DNA from: Sphingobium subterraneum
Lineage (GTDB): Bacteria; Pseudomonadota; Alphaproteobacteria; Sphingomonadales; Sphingomonadaceae
DNA length: 64,000 nt
Assembly (NCBI RefSeq): GCF_014199435.1
Contig: NZ_JACIJP010000002.1
Span: 124,001-188,000 of the forward strand
Direction of reading: 5' to 3'
Position numbers and translations under genes: made by a program. Shown piece by piece: positions 7,664 through 16,883 of the stretch. Below the pieces are notes generated by a model. The model saw nothing but the letters and a program-made list of their open reading frames with translations, was not told where the DNA came from and searched no databases. How positions within the stretch are numbered: position 1 is the stretch's first letter; each line of letters starts with the position of its first letter.

Positions 7664-9730
7664 TTAGACGAACTGGATCACGTCGTAGCCAGCATTGCCC
7701 TGGCTGAACGCATTGACGTCCGCGACGCTGTCGAACTGGAGAACCGCGAACGATCCGCCGGTGAGGCCTTCGATCACAACCGACTCGGTTCCGAAGGTCA
7801 GCGTGGTGTCCGTCCCGTTGTCGGTGACCGTGATCAGGTTCTGGTTGAACGTGAGCGGGTCAGCCACATCGATCTGCACCGTGTCACGGTTCGCCAGGCT
7901 GAGGTCGACGATCGTATCCGAACCGTCGTCATCCGCGAAGGAGAAGCCGAACACGTCACGGCCAAAGCCACCGGCGAGGACGTCATCGCCGTTGCCGCCG
8001 TCGATGAAGTCATCGCCACGGCCACCGGAGATGTCGTCGTCGCCGTCGTCACCCCACAGGCTGTCGTTGTCCAGCCCGCCGTCGAGAACGTCGTCGCCGT
8101 CACCACCGCCGATTTGGTCTTCACCCGTGCCGCCGGAAACATAATCGTTCCCGTCGTCGCCTTCGAGCGTGTCGTTACCGGCTGCGCCATAAACGCTGTC
8201 ATTGCCAGCGTCGCCGTAGAAGGCGTCGTTGCCATTTTCACCGTTCATCCAGTCGGCTCCGTTGCCGCCTTCGGCATAGTCGTCGCCATTGCCGCCGAGC
8301 AGCGAGTCGTTGCCGTCTTCGCCGAACAGGTCGTCGTCGCCATCGTCACCGTAAATGGTGTCGTTGCCGGCGCCGCCGAACAGACCATTGACGAGGCCGA
8401 CTTCGCCGTCATCGCCTTCATTACCGTGGATCAGGTCGTTGCCGTCACCACCGTAGACGTCGTCGTTGCCTTCGTTGCCGTTCAGCTGGTCGTCACCGCC
8501 ATTGCCTTCGATATAGTCGTTGCCGGTGCCGCCGTTGCCGAAGTCGTCACCCGCCCCACCATACAGAAAGTCATTCTCGGCATCGCCATACAGCTCGTCA
8601 TTCTCGGTCCCGCCGAGCAGCGTGTCGCTGCCGTCCGCACCGTTCAGGACGTCCTTGCCTTCATCGCCCGACACATAGTCGTCGCCCGCGCCGGCCTGTG
8701 CGAAGTCGGCACCTGCTCCACCAAAGAGCGTGTCGTTGCCGGTGTCGCCACGCAGATCGTCGTTGCCGTCGTTGCCGAAGAGCAGGTCGTTGCCGAGCTG
8801 GCCGTCGATGCGGTCGTCACCCGCGCCACCGAACAGGGTGTCGTTGCCACCCGCATCGGTGTCAACGCCGTCTTCCTGACCGTCATTGCCGATGTCGCCA
8901 CCGGGAGCGTCGTTGCCATCGTCACCGAAGATCGTGTCGTTGCCGTCGTTGCCCTCAACAAGGTCGTTGCCCTGACCGCCGCGCTGCACGTCGTCGCCAT
9001 TGCCGCCGACCAGAGAATCGTTGCCGGCCGAACCGCGCTGGTTGTCGTTGCCGTCACCACCGGTCAGATAGTCGTCGCCGTCGTTGCCGTACTGCCAGTC
9101 ATTGCCGGTGCCGCCATCGAGATAGTCCTGGCCTGATCCACCGCTCTGGGTGTCATTGCCCGAGTCGCCATAGAGCTCGTCGTTGTCTTCGTTGCCAGCC
9201 TGGGCATCATTGCCCGAACCACCATAGATGGTGTCGTTGCCCGTTCCACCGGTTTCGGTGTCGTTGCCGCCGTTACCGTAGATCAGGTCGTTGCCGGCCT
9301 CGCCATCGAGCTGGTCGTTGCCGTCATAGAGGTTTTCGACCGGCGAAATGCCGTTGACGGCGGGGTTGATTTCGTCGCCGACGATGACGTCATTGCCGGC
9401 ACCGCCCTTGATGAAGTCCTGACCGCTGGCGATGCGGGTGGCTTCGGTGCCGGGCAGGGTGCTGGACCCCGTCCCGCCAACCAGCGTGTCGTTGCCGTCA
9501 TTGCCTTCGATGCTGTTCTGGTTGAAGTTGCCCATCACGAAGTCATTGCCTGCACCGGCACGCGCGTTGGCGGGCAGGTGTGCAGCCGAAGAGGGCTCAC
9601 GCAGGTTGATGACGTCGTTGAGGTCGGTCCCGATGATCCACGGCGTCGCCGGCGGCGGCGCGGGGGTCGTTGTCGGGGGTGGGGGAAGGGAAGGACCAGA
9701 GCCTCCCTCGGGTAAACGTGTACGTGCCAT
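7664..9730 (-). CDS. RTX (haemolysin-type calcium-binding) protein, paralogue of the neighbouring one
   Basis: A 688-residue protein built almost entirely of RTX nonapeptides (GGAGND, GGDGND types), with a short proline-rich leader (about 10-30) in place of its neighbour's long Gly/Ser linker. The first RTX block (IIGTDLNDVINL, then ARAGAGNDFVMGNFNQN) is homologous to the corresponding block of the 939-residue protein. So is the C-terminus (LTGGSFAVLQFDSV, AGYDVIQFV), which is probably the type I secretion signal. I chose the ATG at 9730 because GGGAGA lies about 6 nt upstream. The frame stays open 31 codons further but that extension looks non-coding. No enzymatic domain is seen. Secretion by the HlyD/ABC pair in this locus is inferred. 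Confidence 0.92.
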   Translation of the reverse strand: MARTRLPEGGSGPSLPPPPTTTPAPPPATPWIIGTDLNDVINLREPSSAAHLPANARAGAGNDFVMGNFNQNSIEGNDGNDTLVGGTGSSTLPGTEATRIASGQDFIKGGAGNDVIVGDEINPAVNGISPVENLYDGNDQLDGEAGNDLIYGNGGNDTETGGTGNDTIYGGSGNDAQAGNEDNDELYGDSGNDTQSGGSGQDYLDGGTGNDWQYGNDGDDYLTGGDGNDNQRGSAGNDSLVGGNGDDVQRGGQGNDLVEGNDGNDTIFGDDGNDAPGGDIGNDGQEDGVDTDAGGNDTLFGGAGDDRIDGQLGNDLLFGNDGNDDLRGDTGNDTLFGGAGADFAQAGAGDDYVSGDEGKDVLNGADGSDTLLGGTENDELYGDAENDFLYGGAGDDFGNGGTGNDYIEGNGGDDQLNGNEGNDDVYGGDGNDLIHGNEGDDGEVGLVNGLFGGAGNDTIYGDDGDDDLFGEDGNDSLLGGNGDDYAEGGNGADWMNGENGNDAFYGDAGNDSVYGAAGNDTLEGDDGNDYVSGGTGEDQIGGGDGDDVLDGGLDNDSLWGDDGDDDISGGRGDDFIDGGNGDDVLAGGFGRDVFGFSFADDDGSDTIVDLSLANRDTVQIDVADPLTFNQNLITVTDNGTDTTLTFGTESVVIEGLTGGSFAVLQFDSVADVNAFSQGNAGYDVIQFV

Positions 9731-9845
9731 TAGAATTCTCCCATACAGCCTGCTCGCCACCAGGAGGGGGGCGCAGGCAAAGCACGACAGGGCGGGTATC
9801 GCCATGTCAGCGGGTAGAATCACCGGATCGCGGTTTTGAATATAT

Positions 9846-9857
9846 CCCCAGCCGGGG
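9846..9857. promoter_or_regulatory. Inverted repeat CCCC-N4-GGGG upstream of the second RTX gene
   Basis: A 4-4-4 inverted repeat preceded by ATAT, about 115 nt upstream of the ATG at 9730. A second small inverted repeat, TGTCCC-N4-GGGACA, lies nearby (about 9893-9909). The first resembles the element upstream of the other RTX gene, which suggests shared control; function is unproven. The remainder of the gap 9731-10184 shows no convincing gene. Confidence 0.3.
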
Positions 9858-10184
9858 ACCCTCAGGTTTTAGAAACGGGGGCCTGTATCTTGTCCCATTC
9901 AGGGACATGTTGAACAGCGGAACGAAGCGCTATTAACGGCCCAGAGCCGCGCTTTTTGCACGGCCCCTCAGCGGGATAGACCGCTATTCTGTGCAAACCA
10001 AATCCGATGAGCCGTGCTTTCCCCGCCATGAGTGCCTGCTGCTGCGATGCGAAAATTGGGCCGCAAGAGCGCATGCCGCGGGCGTTGTGGAAACCCTTGA
10101 CGAACCGGACGATGGCGGAGCTTCTGCCGGACAGCGCGTTGGCCAATCATGTCGCCCGGCGGGTTAGCGTTCAGGGACAAGATA

Positions 10185-10204
10185 AACGCCTCGACAGAGG
10201 CGTT
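10185..10204 (-). terminator. Probable terminator hairpin after the PanE-like gene
   Basis: A perfect 8-bp stem AACGCCTC / GAGGCGTT with a 4-nt loop. It lies 72 nt past the stop of the reductase gene. On the minus strand it is followed by TATCTTG, only a weak U-tract, so termination strength is uncertain. Confidence 0.5.
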
Positions 10205-10275
10205 AGGTCGCTATTTCCTTTGCTACACATGGTGCGCAAACGCGAACTTCACGGCCATCGGCGTCGCCGCAACCC

Positions 10276-11220
10276 TCATCTTCTGGCTTCCTCGATGCGT
10301 CCCGAACGCAGCGCCTCCATCCGCGGAAGCGGAACGCCGAAGCTATTGTCCATAAAGTCGTAGTAGACCTGAAGGATCTCCTGTGGCTTCGTGTGCCCCT
10401 CCGTCATGGCCCGCAGACCGACATTTGATCGAAATGCCCATGTAATCAGGTATTGTCCGATCCAAGCAGGAAGATAGAAAGGAAGGAGCTCGGGGTGCTT
10501 CCGTACGTCGACACCGCGTACGGCCAGAACCTTGGCCGCTTCGCGCACATTGTAGATCATTTGCTTCGCCTGCCCGGGATCGGTCATGACAGCGCCAACC
10601 GAACCCGCGCGCAGCACCTGTGCAGACATACCCGCATGGGTAACGAAATGAACCCAAAGCCAATCGCGAAAATTGCGATGGTCGCTGATGCGCCACCCTG
10701 CGTCGCGGAATAATTGCCTGGCTTGCAGCTCGCGCGCGCTGGGCGCTTTACCAAAGGTTCCAAACACCACGGCGTTGAAGATGGCGCCACGCAGAACATT
10801 GTCGGCATCGACTCCTCCCCCGGCAAGGGGGAAACCCCATGCCAGCTGATCCTGCGGCAGACAGGCGGCCGCCTTTTGCGGATCGTCCCAGAATTGGGTC
10901 AATATGAGAATGGTGGCGTCACTGGCGCGTGTGGACAGAAATTGCGCAGCGCTCTCGAACTGGTGATGATTAACACCCAAAAAAATCAGGTCATAATCGT
11001 GATTGCTCGGCAGGTCGTCTCGCAAATGCGTGCGCAAGGTTTCAACGATGTGCCGATGCTTCTTCTTCTGTCGAAGATCAAAAATATCCAAACCTACTTC
11101 GGCAGGGAACTGCTCGATACGGCCGGGACGCACATAAAAGTCGATGTGGTGACCCATTTTCCCGAACGCCCAGCCATACAGCATGGTCATGACACCGCGA
11201 CCGAACATCAATATTTTCAT
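10276..11220 (-). CDS. Ketopantoate reductase-like (ApbA/PanE family) oxidoreductase
   Basis: The protein begins MKILMFGRGVMTMLYGWAF, a Rossmann start that matches the PanE pattern. The canonical GxGxxG is altered (GRGVMTMLYG). A C-terminal helical domain follows, with HFVTHAGM and a conserved-looking NVREAAKVLAVRG segment typical of the family's substrate domain. It has 314 residues from the ATG at 11220, close to family length. An upstream in-frame start at 11271 would add 17 residues but lacks similarity. It is probably an NAD(P)H-dependent 2-oxoacid or ketopantoate-type reductase. The substrate is uncertain because this subgroup diverges from true PanE. Confidence 0.75.
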   Translation of the reverse strand: MKILMFGRGVMTMLYGWAFGKMGHHIDFYVRPGRIEQFPAEVGLDIFDLRQKKKHRHIVETLRTHLRDDLPSNHDYDLIFLGVNHHQFESAAQFLSTRASDATILILTQFWDDPQKAAACLPQDQLAWGFPLAGGGVDADNVLRGAIFNAVVFGTFGKAPSARELQARQLFRDAGWRISDHRNFRDWLWVHFVTHAGMSAQVLRAGSVGAVMTDPGQAKQMIYNVREAAKVLAVRGVDVRKHPELLPFYLPAWIGQYLITWAFRSNVGLRAMTEGHTKPQEILQVYYDFMDNSFGVPLPRMEALRSGRIEEARR

Positions 11221-11339
11221 GTTGCCCCTACCCACTCTCACAGACGCATCGCGGGCCGTCAGGTCGACCACTCGTCACGGCTTGAATGTCCCGCCGTACC
11301 CGTCAACGTGTGGCCGACCCCACCTTCATGGCCGCAGGT

Positions 11340-12098
11340 TTATTTCGGGGCGGCGCTGGGCAGGCCGATGCCGAAATCGGGCAACTGCTTCGCACCGGCT
11401 TCGCGTCCGAAATAGGCATTAAAGGCTTCGGGATTCGTCCGGTTGGTCTCGATGAACTCCGCCATATCCTGCTGATAGCCCCGAACTTTTGTATAGACGC
11501 TGCCCACCGCGGGACGAACCTCCACCCGCGCATGCCAAGCACTGAGCGAAGGGTAGTCGTCCCAGGCATAGCCCATCGAGTTCATCCAGTGCAGCCAAGG
11601 ATAGATAGCGATATCCGCAACACTATAGTGCTCACCGGCAAAATAGGAACGGTCGCGAATCCGTCCCTCCAGCACGTCCATGACGCGATTGGCCTGTCGC
11701 TGATACCGCTTTCCGGCGTAGGTATCGGTCTCGCTCGGATGCAGATAGAAATGATGGTGCTGACCGAGCATGGGCCCGACCCATGCCACTTGCGCGACGA
11801 GCCATTTGAGCGTTTCCCAGCGCGCCGGTCCCGACATCGGCAACAGCGCCTGACCATAGGTTTCGGCAAGGTAGATCAGAATGGCGCCGGATTCAAAAAT
11901 GGGCTGATCCGGCCCGGCGCCGTCGGGGTCGATAAGAACCGGATATTTGCCGATGGGGTTCATCGCCAGAAATTCCGGGGAGTACTGCTGCAACCGGAAG
12001 GTATCGACCTTGTGCGCTCGATAAGGGAGGCCCAGCTCCTCAAGCAAAATCTGAACCTTTATCGCGTTGGGCGATACCAATCCCCACAGCTCGATCAT
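11340..12098 (-). CDS. Glutathione S-transferase family protein
   Basis: A cytosolic GST of the Ure2p/YfcG-like type, 252 residues. The N-terminal thioredoxin-like domain (about 1-85) contains SPNAIKVQILLEELGLPY and the cis-proline/glutathione-binding stretch NPIGKYPVLIDPDG, then FESGAILIYLAE, where ES contacts the gamma-glutamyl group. The C-terminal helical domain has the N-capping-like SVADIAIYPWLHW. It probably catalyses glutathione-dependent reduction or detoxification. It sits about 120 nt upstream of the PanE-like gene on the same strand, so they may be co-transcribed. Confidence 0.9.
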   Translation of the reverse strand: MIELWGLVSPNAIKVQILLEELGLPYRAHKVDTFRLQQYSPEFLAMNPIGKYPVLIDPDGAGPDQPIFESGAILIYLAETYGQALLPMSGPARWETLKWLVAQVAWVGPMLGQHHHFYLHPSETDTYAGKRYQRQANRVMDVLEGRIRDRSYFAGEHYSVADIAIYPWLHWMNSMGYAWDDYPSLSAWHARVEVRPAVGSVYTKVRGYQQDMAEFIETNRTNPEAFNAYFGREAGAKQLPDFGIGLPSAAPK

Positions 12099-12291
12099 GC
12101 TTTGTCCCCTCTCGATATTATGTCACTTCATGCCTCTTTATTCATTTACTGACAATATGCGAATGCGGAGATTATGGCTTGGCTGCTTGCCGGGCTTTGC
12201 CAAGCCGCCGTTCTTTGCGACCGGTGGTTCTGGACATTTGCCGCGCGGGCTCGGATAAGTGCCGGTCTTCCCTTCCATAACAGGATGGGCG

Positions 12292-12987
12292 ATGGCTGGC
12301 CTGGCGAGGACGAAGGAAAAGCGTATCAAGCGTATTCAGGAGAACGTCCTAGCGCGTTCGGAACGCAGGCTGCTCGACTGGCTGTGCGCGCGGATGCCCG
12401 GCTGGGTAGTGCCGGACATGCTGACGGCGGTCGGCATGCTGGGTGCGCTGGTTGTTTTTGCGGGCTATGTGTGCAGCAATCTGGGCGATGGCTGGCTGTG
12501 GGCAAGCATCCTTGGCTATGTAGTCCAGTGGTTCGGCGACTCGATGGACGGCAGTCTGGCGCGCTTTCGCCGGATCGAGCGGCCACGCTACGGCTATTTT
12601 CTCGATCACAGCTGTGATGGGCTGGCGACGACGCTGGTGGTGGTCGGTATCGGCCTCAGTCATTATGTGCTGCTCGAGGTGGCGTTCATTGCGCTGGCCG
12701 GTTACCTGCTGCTGTCGATCCACGCGTTTCTGCTGGTCCGGGTCTTGGGAGAGATGAAGCTCTCCTATGCCTTTGCCGGGCCGACCGAGCTGCGGCTGGT
12801 GTTGATCGCTTTGACCCTGGCCATGATCTTTGCCGGGTCACAGCCGGTCCTGTTCGACACCTTGACATGGTTCGATCTGATCGTCGGTTCGATCGGCGCG
12901 CTTTTGATCGTGTTTTTCATCGGCCAGACGGTCATCACGGCGCGCCGCCTCGCGCTGGAAGAGCCCGCACGACGCCCGGAGCGCTGA
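12292..12987 (+). CDS. CDP-alcohol phosphatidyltransferase family membrane protein
   Basis: An integral membrane enzyme that transfers a phospho-alcohol head group from or onto CDP-linked lipid. The family signature is clear: D86-G87-x2-A90-R91-x9-G101-x3-D105-x3-D109 (DGSLAR, then GYFLDHSCD). The spacer is one residue longer than the classical x8. About six hydrophobic segments surround it. Numbering uses the ATG at 12292, preceded by AGGATGGG. An in-frame GTG at 12259 would add 11 residues. It is divergent from the GST gene and convergent with the dehydrogenase gene. The exact head group (inositol, glycerol, other) cannot be read from the sequence. Confidence 0.88.
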   Translation: MAGLARTKEKRIKRIQENVLARSERRLLDWLCARMPGWVVPDMLTAVGMLGALVVFAGYVCSNLGDGWLWASILGYVVQWFGDSMDGSLARFRRIERPRYGYFLDHSCDGLATTLVVVGIGLSHYVLLEVAFIALAGYLLLSIHAFLLVRVLGEMKLSYAFAGPTELRLVLIALTLAMIFAGSQPVLFDTLTWFDLIVGSIGALLIVFFIGQTVITARRLALEEPARRPER

Positions 12988-13021
12988 TCGCGAGCTGGCC
13001 TGAACGCGCCCCCGAGCCCCG

Positions 13022-14224
13022 TTACTTCCTTGGGGTCACGCGCAGCAAACGGCCATTCTGGCGGTCCTCGATCACCCAGAGCGCACCGTCGGGCGTAACC
13101 TCGACATCGCGGATCCGTTGTCCCATGTCCCACCGCTCGGCCTCCCGCGCGTTGCCGCGCCCGTCAAAGGCGATCCGGACGAGCGCGCGGCTCGATAGCC
13201 CCCCGGTAAAGGCCGATCCCCGCCACGCTGGAAACAGGCGACCGGCGTAAAAGGTCAGCCCTCCCGGGGATATGACCGGTGTCCAGGAGACGACGGGGCG
13301 CTCCAGTTCCGGCCGCGTGTCCGGCCGGGGGATGGGCACGCCGTTATAATTGATACCGTTCGACACCAGCGGCCAGCCATAATTCTTTCCCGGCTTGATG
13401 AGGTTGAGCTCGTCGCCGCCGCGCGGTCCCATCTCGATGCTCCACAATGCCCCACGCGCGTCGAACGCGAGCCCGGTGGGATTGCGGTGGCCCATGCTCC
13501 ACATCTCGGACGGGCTGAGGTTGGGACGAGCGAGCCTCACCTTTCGACCGGCGACAGTCTGGGCCGCAGCGCTATCCTCCGGGGGATCGATAACGGTCAC
13601 TGTGTCGGCGCCAAGCTTCCCCGCCATCGGGTTCCCCGGCGCAGGCTTGCCGTCAAGCGTCAGGCGCAGGATCTTGCCCGTAGCCTGATCGGGATCCTGC
13701 GCGGGCGTAAAACGCTGGCGCTCGCCCACGGCGAGGAACAACGATGTGCCGGAGGGATCGAATGTGATAATCCCGCCAAGCTGCCCGCCCTTGCCAGGCG
13801 GCACCTGCCTCCAGATGACGCGCACCCCGCGCAGCGCATTGCCGACCAGCTCCGCCCGCGCCAGGGCCAACCCCGTTCCCCCCGCGCTCGGTTCCGCATA
13901 GGTCAGGTAGATCGTCCGATCGCGCGCAAAACGGGGAGAGGGAACCACGTCAAGCAGGCCTTGCTGGCCGCCATAATAGACTTTTGGCACGCCGCCGATT
14001 TGCTGCTTCGCGCCGGTCGGCGTCACACGGAACAGGCGTCCGGGCTTTTCGGTCACCAGCAAGCTCCCGTTGGGGAGCGCGGCGATGCGCCAGGGGAAAT
14101 TGAATGTCGCAACCGGCTGCACCACAAAGGATCGGCCACTGTTTCCGGTCTGCCGCTCTGCATTATCCGCGGCTACAGCGGGTGTCCCCGCGAGCGCGAT
14201 ACACGCCAATGTCCAGAATCGCAT
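13022..14224 (-). CDS. PQQ-dependent sugar dehydrogenase (glucose/sorbosone dehydrogenase family)
   Basis: A secreted six-bladed beta-propeller quinoprotein that oxidises aldose sugars in the periplasm. A signal peptide covers about residues 1-18 (MRFWTLACIALAG, ending VAA). Family landmarks include FPWRIAALPNGSLLVTEKPGRL, QQGLLDV, GHRNPTGLAFD, EMGPRGGDELN with GKNYGWP, and a C-terminal DGALWVIEDRQNGRLLRV. I chose the ATG at 14224 because GGGAG sits 8 nt upstream; the ATG 6 nt earlier would leave only 2 nt. A longer open frame to 14314 looks non-coding. It is convergent with the phosphatidyltransferase gene. Confidence 0.9.
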   Translation of the reverse strand: MRFWTLACIALAGTPAVAADNAERQTGNSGRSFVVQPVATFNFPWRIAALPNGSLLVTEKPGRLFRVTPTGAKQQIGGVPKVYYGGQQGLLDVVPSPRFARDRTIYLTYAEPSAGGTGLALARAELVGNALRGVRVIWRQVPPGKGGQLGGIITFDPSGTSLFLAVGERQRFTPAQDPDQATGKILRLTLDGKPAPGNPMAGKLGADTVTVIDPPEDSAAAQTVAGRKVRLARPNLSPSEMWSMGHRNPTGLAFDARGALWSIEMGPRGGDELNLIKPGKNYGWPLVSNGINYNGVPIPRPDTRPELERPVVSWTPVISPGGLTFYAGRLFPAWRGSAFTGGLSSRALVRIAFDGRGNAREAERWDMGQRIRDVEVTPDGALWVIEDRQNGRLLRVTPRK

Positions 14225-14347
14225 GCTCATCACTCCCATTCGCGACGGTTCTTCCACGTCGATCGATACTGTCGATACGCCTGAGCTTCGGGGTCGGGTC
14301 CAAACTCTGTGCAATCGCCGCGACCGAGCGGCCGACGGGACGACGCT

Positions 14348-16378
14348 CTAGGTCCGATGTCGCCCATGCGCGACCCGGCTGACCGCATCCAGCAACTGGT
14401 CGGCGCTGAACGGCTTTGCGAGGATTGGAGCATCGACGCCGGACGCGGCCAGCGCTTCGGTGTCGGAAAAGCCGGATATGACCAATGCTTTCACGTCGTG
14501 CCGAATTGCGCGGGCGCGGCGCAGTACCTCCGCACCATTCATCCCTGGCATCGCGAAATCGACGATGACAAGGTCGAAGGGTTCCTCCGCCAGTGCGGCC
14601 AGAGCGGTCCCTCCGTGCGTCACGGAATCAACCGCATGACCGGCAGCTTCGAGCAGCCCGGTGATGGTCGCGCGGACCGCCGGTTCGTCGTCGACCACCA
14701 GCAAGCGCAAGGGAGTCTGCTCGGTCGCCCCCTCCGCCAAAGCGCCATTCGCCACCTGGGCGTGCGGAACGGCACATCCCGGCAGTCGGATGGAAATGGT
14801 TGTGCCCGCTCCAGGAGTACTGTCGATATCGATTTTTCCGCCGGACTGCTCGACCACGCCCAGTACCTGCGCAAGGCCGAGACCGGTTCCGCGACCCACC
14901 GGCTTCGTCGTAAAGAACGGTTCCAGCGCCCTGCGGCGCGTCTCGGCGTCCATGCCGACGCCCTGGTCCACCATCCGGAACAGCACATCCGGCGGACCGA
15001 CGGCGGCGGTGCCATCGGCCGGTGCAATCGACAGGGTGATGGTCGAGCCCGGGGGAGACGCATCGCGCCCATTGATCGCCAGATTGAGGAGCGCGAGCTC
15101 CAGCTGATTTGCGTCGCTGGAAACGCCTTCGACGCGCGGGTCCACCACGACGTCAAAGTGATGATCGTTGCCGAACGCCCGCTCGACAAGACCGGCAAGG
15201 TCGTTGGCTAACGGATGGACATCGACCGGACCGATCTGCAGGTGCTGCCGCCGCGAGAAGGTGAGGAGTTGCCCTGTCAGCTTGGCCGCCCGCTCCGCCG
15301 AGGCCAGCGCACCGGCGGCCAGCCTGCGCCCGCGCTCATCCAGTGTTTCGCGCCGACGCAGCTGGTCGAGAGCTCCGACGATCGGCGTAAGCAGATTGTT
15401 GAAATCATGGGCGATGCCACCTGTCAACTGACCCAGCGCCTCCAGCTTTTGCGCTTGCTGCAAGCGTTCGTTCACCCGCCGCGCGGCGTTGAGCTGGCGC
15501 ACGGCAAAGCCGATCAGCAGACCCGCCAGCACCAGCGACAGCAGTCCCGCAACCGTCAGGGACGCCATGAACTGTCGCGCGGGCGCATCAATGTACGTCG
15601 AGCTAAGCGCAACATGGGCCGTCCACCCTGTCCGGTTCGACCGCGCAAACGCCGTATAATTCTTGAACCCTTCCAGCGTGAGCCCGCGATAGAGGCCACC
15701 CTTCCGGCCAGAAAATACGGCCTGACGCAGATAGGTTGACCCGAGCGAGCCAAAGCGGCGTTCATTGTCGAGACTGCGGGCGATAAACCGTCCGCGCGGC
15801 CCGTTGAACGCAGAAACCTCGTAGCTTTCCCCGGTATGGGGGAGCAGACGGAGGAAAAGGGTCGAGTCTGTAAGAAGAGTGAAAAGAAGGGGCTTCCCCA
15901 CAGCGTCGGTCGTCGCAAGCTCGAACATGAGGCACAAACATCCGTCGCCCCGAGCGTAGCCGACAAACACGGGGCGCATAGCGTTTCGACCATCAGCGAT
16001 GCGTGTGAGCCGCTTCGGTTGAGCTCCTGTCTCCAGCATAAGCTCGTCCGGACGCCGGACGGAAAGGCCTCTCATGTCCGTATTGAACGCGGCAAGTTCG
16101 TCAAAGCGCGCTGCCAGCCTGGGCCAGTTGTCGGTCTTGGTGGCGTTTGCAGTCGCCAGGACCTGAAGAATCGTGGCAATGCGTCCGAATTCCCCATCGG
16201 CCGCGGCAATCAGCTGCTCCGCCTTGGCCCTCGCTTGCGCTTCGGTCGTGCGGCGCTTTTCCTGCGCGGCAAACCCCGCCTGAAAAATCACGAAAAGAAC
16301 CAGCGGCACCAGTGCGGCCGATGCGATCAACCAGATCGAGCGCCGCCAGGGATAAGCTGTTCCAGGATCTTTTGTCAT
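14348..16378 (-). CDS. Hybrid sensor histidine kinase with C-terminal receiver
   Basis: A membrane-bound two-component sensor of 676 residues. Order: TM1 (about 13-35), a periplasmic sensing domain of about 240 residues, TM2 (about 275-300), a dimerisation/phosphoacceptor domain with H in GGIAHDFNNLL (about 323), and an HATPase domain with N-box NLAINGRDA, DQGVGMD and FTTKPVGRGTGLGL. The C-terminal receiver has acidic VVDDEP, phosphoacceptor D in VIVDFAMPGMNG (about 604) and K in ILAKPF (about 653). No separate response regulator or output protein is encoded next to it. It lies downstream of the stress proteins on the same strand. The signal is unknown. Confidence 0.93.
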   Translation of the reverse strand: MTKDPGTAYPWRRSIWLIASAALVPLVLFVIFQAGFAAQEKRRTTEAQARAKAEQLIAAADGEFGRIATILQVLATANATKTDNWPRLAARFDELAAFNTDMRGLSVRRPDELMLETGAQPKRLTRIADGRNAMRPVFVGYARGDGCLCLMFELATTDAVGKPLLFTLLTDSTLFLRLLPHTGESYEVSAFNGPRGRFIARSLDNERRFGSLGSTYLRQAVFSGRKGGLYRGLTLEGFKNYTAFARSNRTGWTAHVALSSTYIDAPARQFMASLTVAGLLSLVLAGLLIGFAVRQLNAARRVNERLQQAQKLEALGQLTGGIAHDFNNLLTPIVGALDQLRRRETLDERGRRLAAGALASAERAAKLTGQLLTFSRRQHLQIGPVDVHPLANDLAGLVERAFGNDHHFDVVVDPRVEGVSSDANQLELALLNLAINGRDASPPGSTITLSIAPADGTAAVGPPDVLFRMVDQGVGMDAETRRRALEPFFTTKPVGRGTGLGLAQVLGVVEQSGGKIDIDSTPGAGTTISIRLPGCAVPHAQVANGALAEGATEQTPLRLLVVDDEPAVRATITGLLEAAGHAVDSVTHGGTALAALAEEPFDLVIVDFAMPGMNGAEVLRRARAIRHDVKALVISGFSDTEALAASGVDAPILAKPFSADQLLDAVSRVAHGRHRT

Positions 16379-16445
16379 CGTTGCCGCATCGATAGCGGAT
16401 CAGCAACAATCTGGCGAGTTGGTAGCGGAAGAAAACGCGCGCGGT

Positions 16446-16808
16446 TCAGGAAATGGCTGTGGGCGCCGTACCGTAATAGCTTGAGACCCGATCGGCGTAG
16501 GACTGATCGAACTCGGGCGCGTTGTTTGACCAGCTCGGCCCACCTTCCAGCAGGCGACGATCGATGGTGACGACATAATCGTCCTGCGTGGCGTCATAGG
16601 CCAGCAGGCTGAACGGGACGGGATAATAGCTTTTGTTCATGCCGAGAAACCCGCCAAGGCTGAGGACCGCATAGGTCGCATGCCCGGATCGTTTATCGAC
16701 CATCATCGCCTTGATATGGCCCAGATTGTCCCCATCACGGGTGCGCACCTTCAGGCCGGAAATATCCGCTTCGACCAGCTTGGGATTGGTTTCGGATATT
16801 TCTGTCAT
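16446..16808 (-). CDS. PRC-barrel domain protein
   Basis: A 120-residue cytoplasmic protein with one PRC-barrel domain in its first 80 residues (DISGLKVRTRDGDNLGHIKAMMVDKRSGHATYAVLS; only parts of this are diagnostic, such as GDNLGHI and the YPVPFSLL strand). The rest is a short tail. Such small PRC-barrel proteins are common in stress regulons of soil Alphaproteobacteria, with no defined reaction. It lies 75 nt downstream of the DUF2383 gene, which has an EcfG-type promoter, so joint stress induction is likely. AAGGA lies upstream of the ATG. Confidence 0.85.
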   Translation of the reverse strand: MTEISETNPKLVEADISGLKVRTRDGDNLGHIKAMMVDKRSGHATYAVLSLGGFLGMNKSYYPVPFSLLAYDATQDDYVVTIDRRLLEGGPSWSNNAPEFDQSYADRVSSYYGTAPTAIS

Positions 16809-16843
16809 GATGATTGTCCTTGTCGTCAGATGGCATAGGCCGA

Positions 16844-16872
16844 CCGGACCGATGCGGTGCGCACCGGTCCGG
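16844..16872. other. Hairpin-forming sequence between the DUF2383 and PRC-barrel genes
   Basis: Arms CCGGACCG and CGGTCCGG (8 bp, perfect) enclose 13 nt. Inside and overlapping the right arm lies a second palindrome, CGGTGCGCACCG (16855-16866). No U-tract follows on the minus strand. It may act as an attenuator or mRNA-stabilising stem within the bicistronic message rather than a full terminator. Confidence 0.35.
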
Positions 16873-16883
16873 CCGACTGGAGG

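Noticed and set aside
7556..9136. 526-codon open frame on the plus strand
   Set aside because: Antisense shadow of the second RTX gene, and it runs through that gene's terminator region; no ribosome-binding site or domain.
4600..9400. Regular short repeats resembling a CRISPR array
   Set aside because: The periodicity is about 27 nt and reflects RTX nonapeptides; repeats are degenerate and there are no unique spacers of constant length.
9862..10146. 94-codon open frame on the minus strand upstream of the RTX gene
   Set aside because: No similarity, no ribosome-binding site, and composition unlike neighbouring genes.
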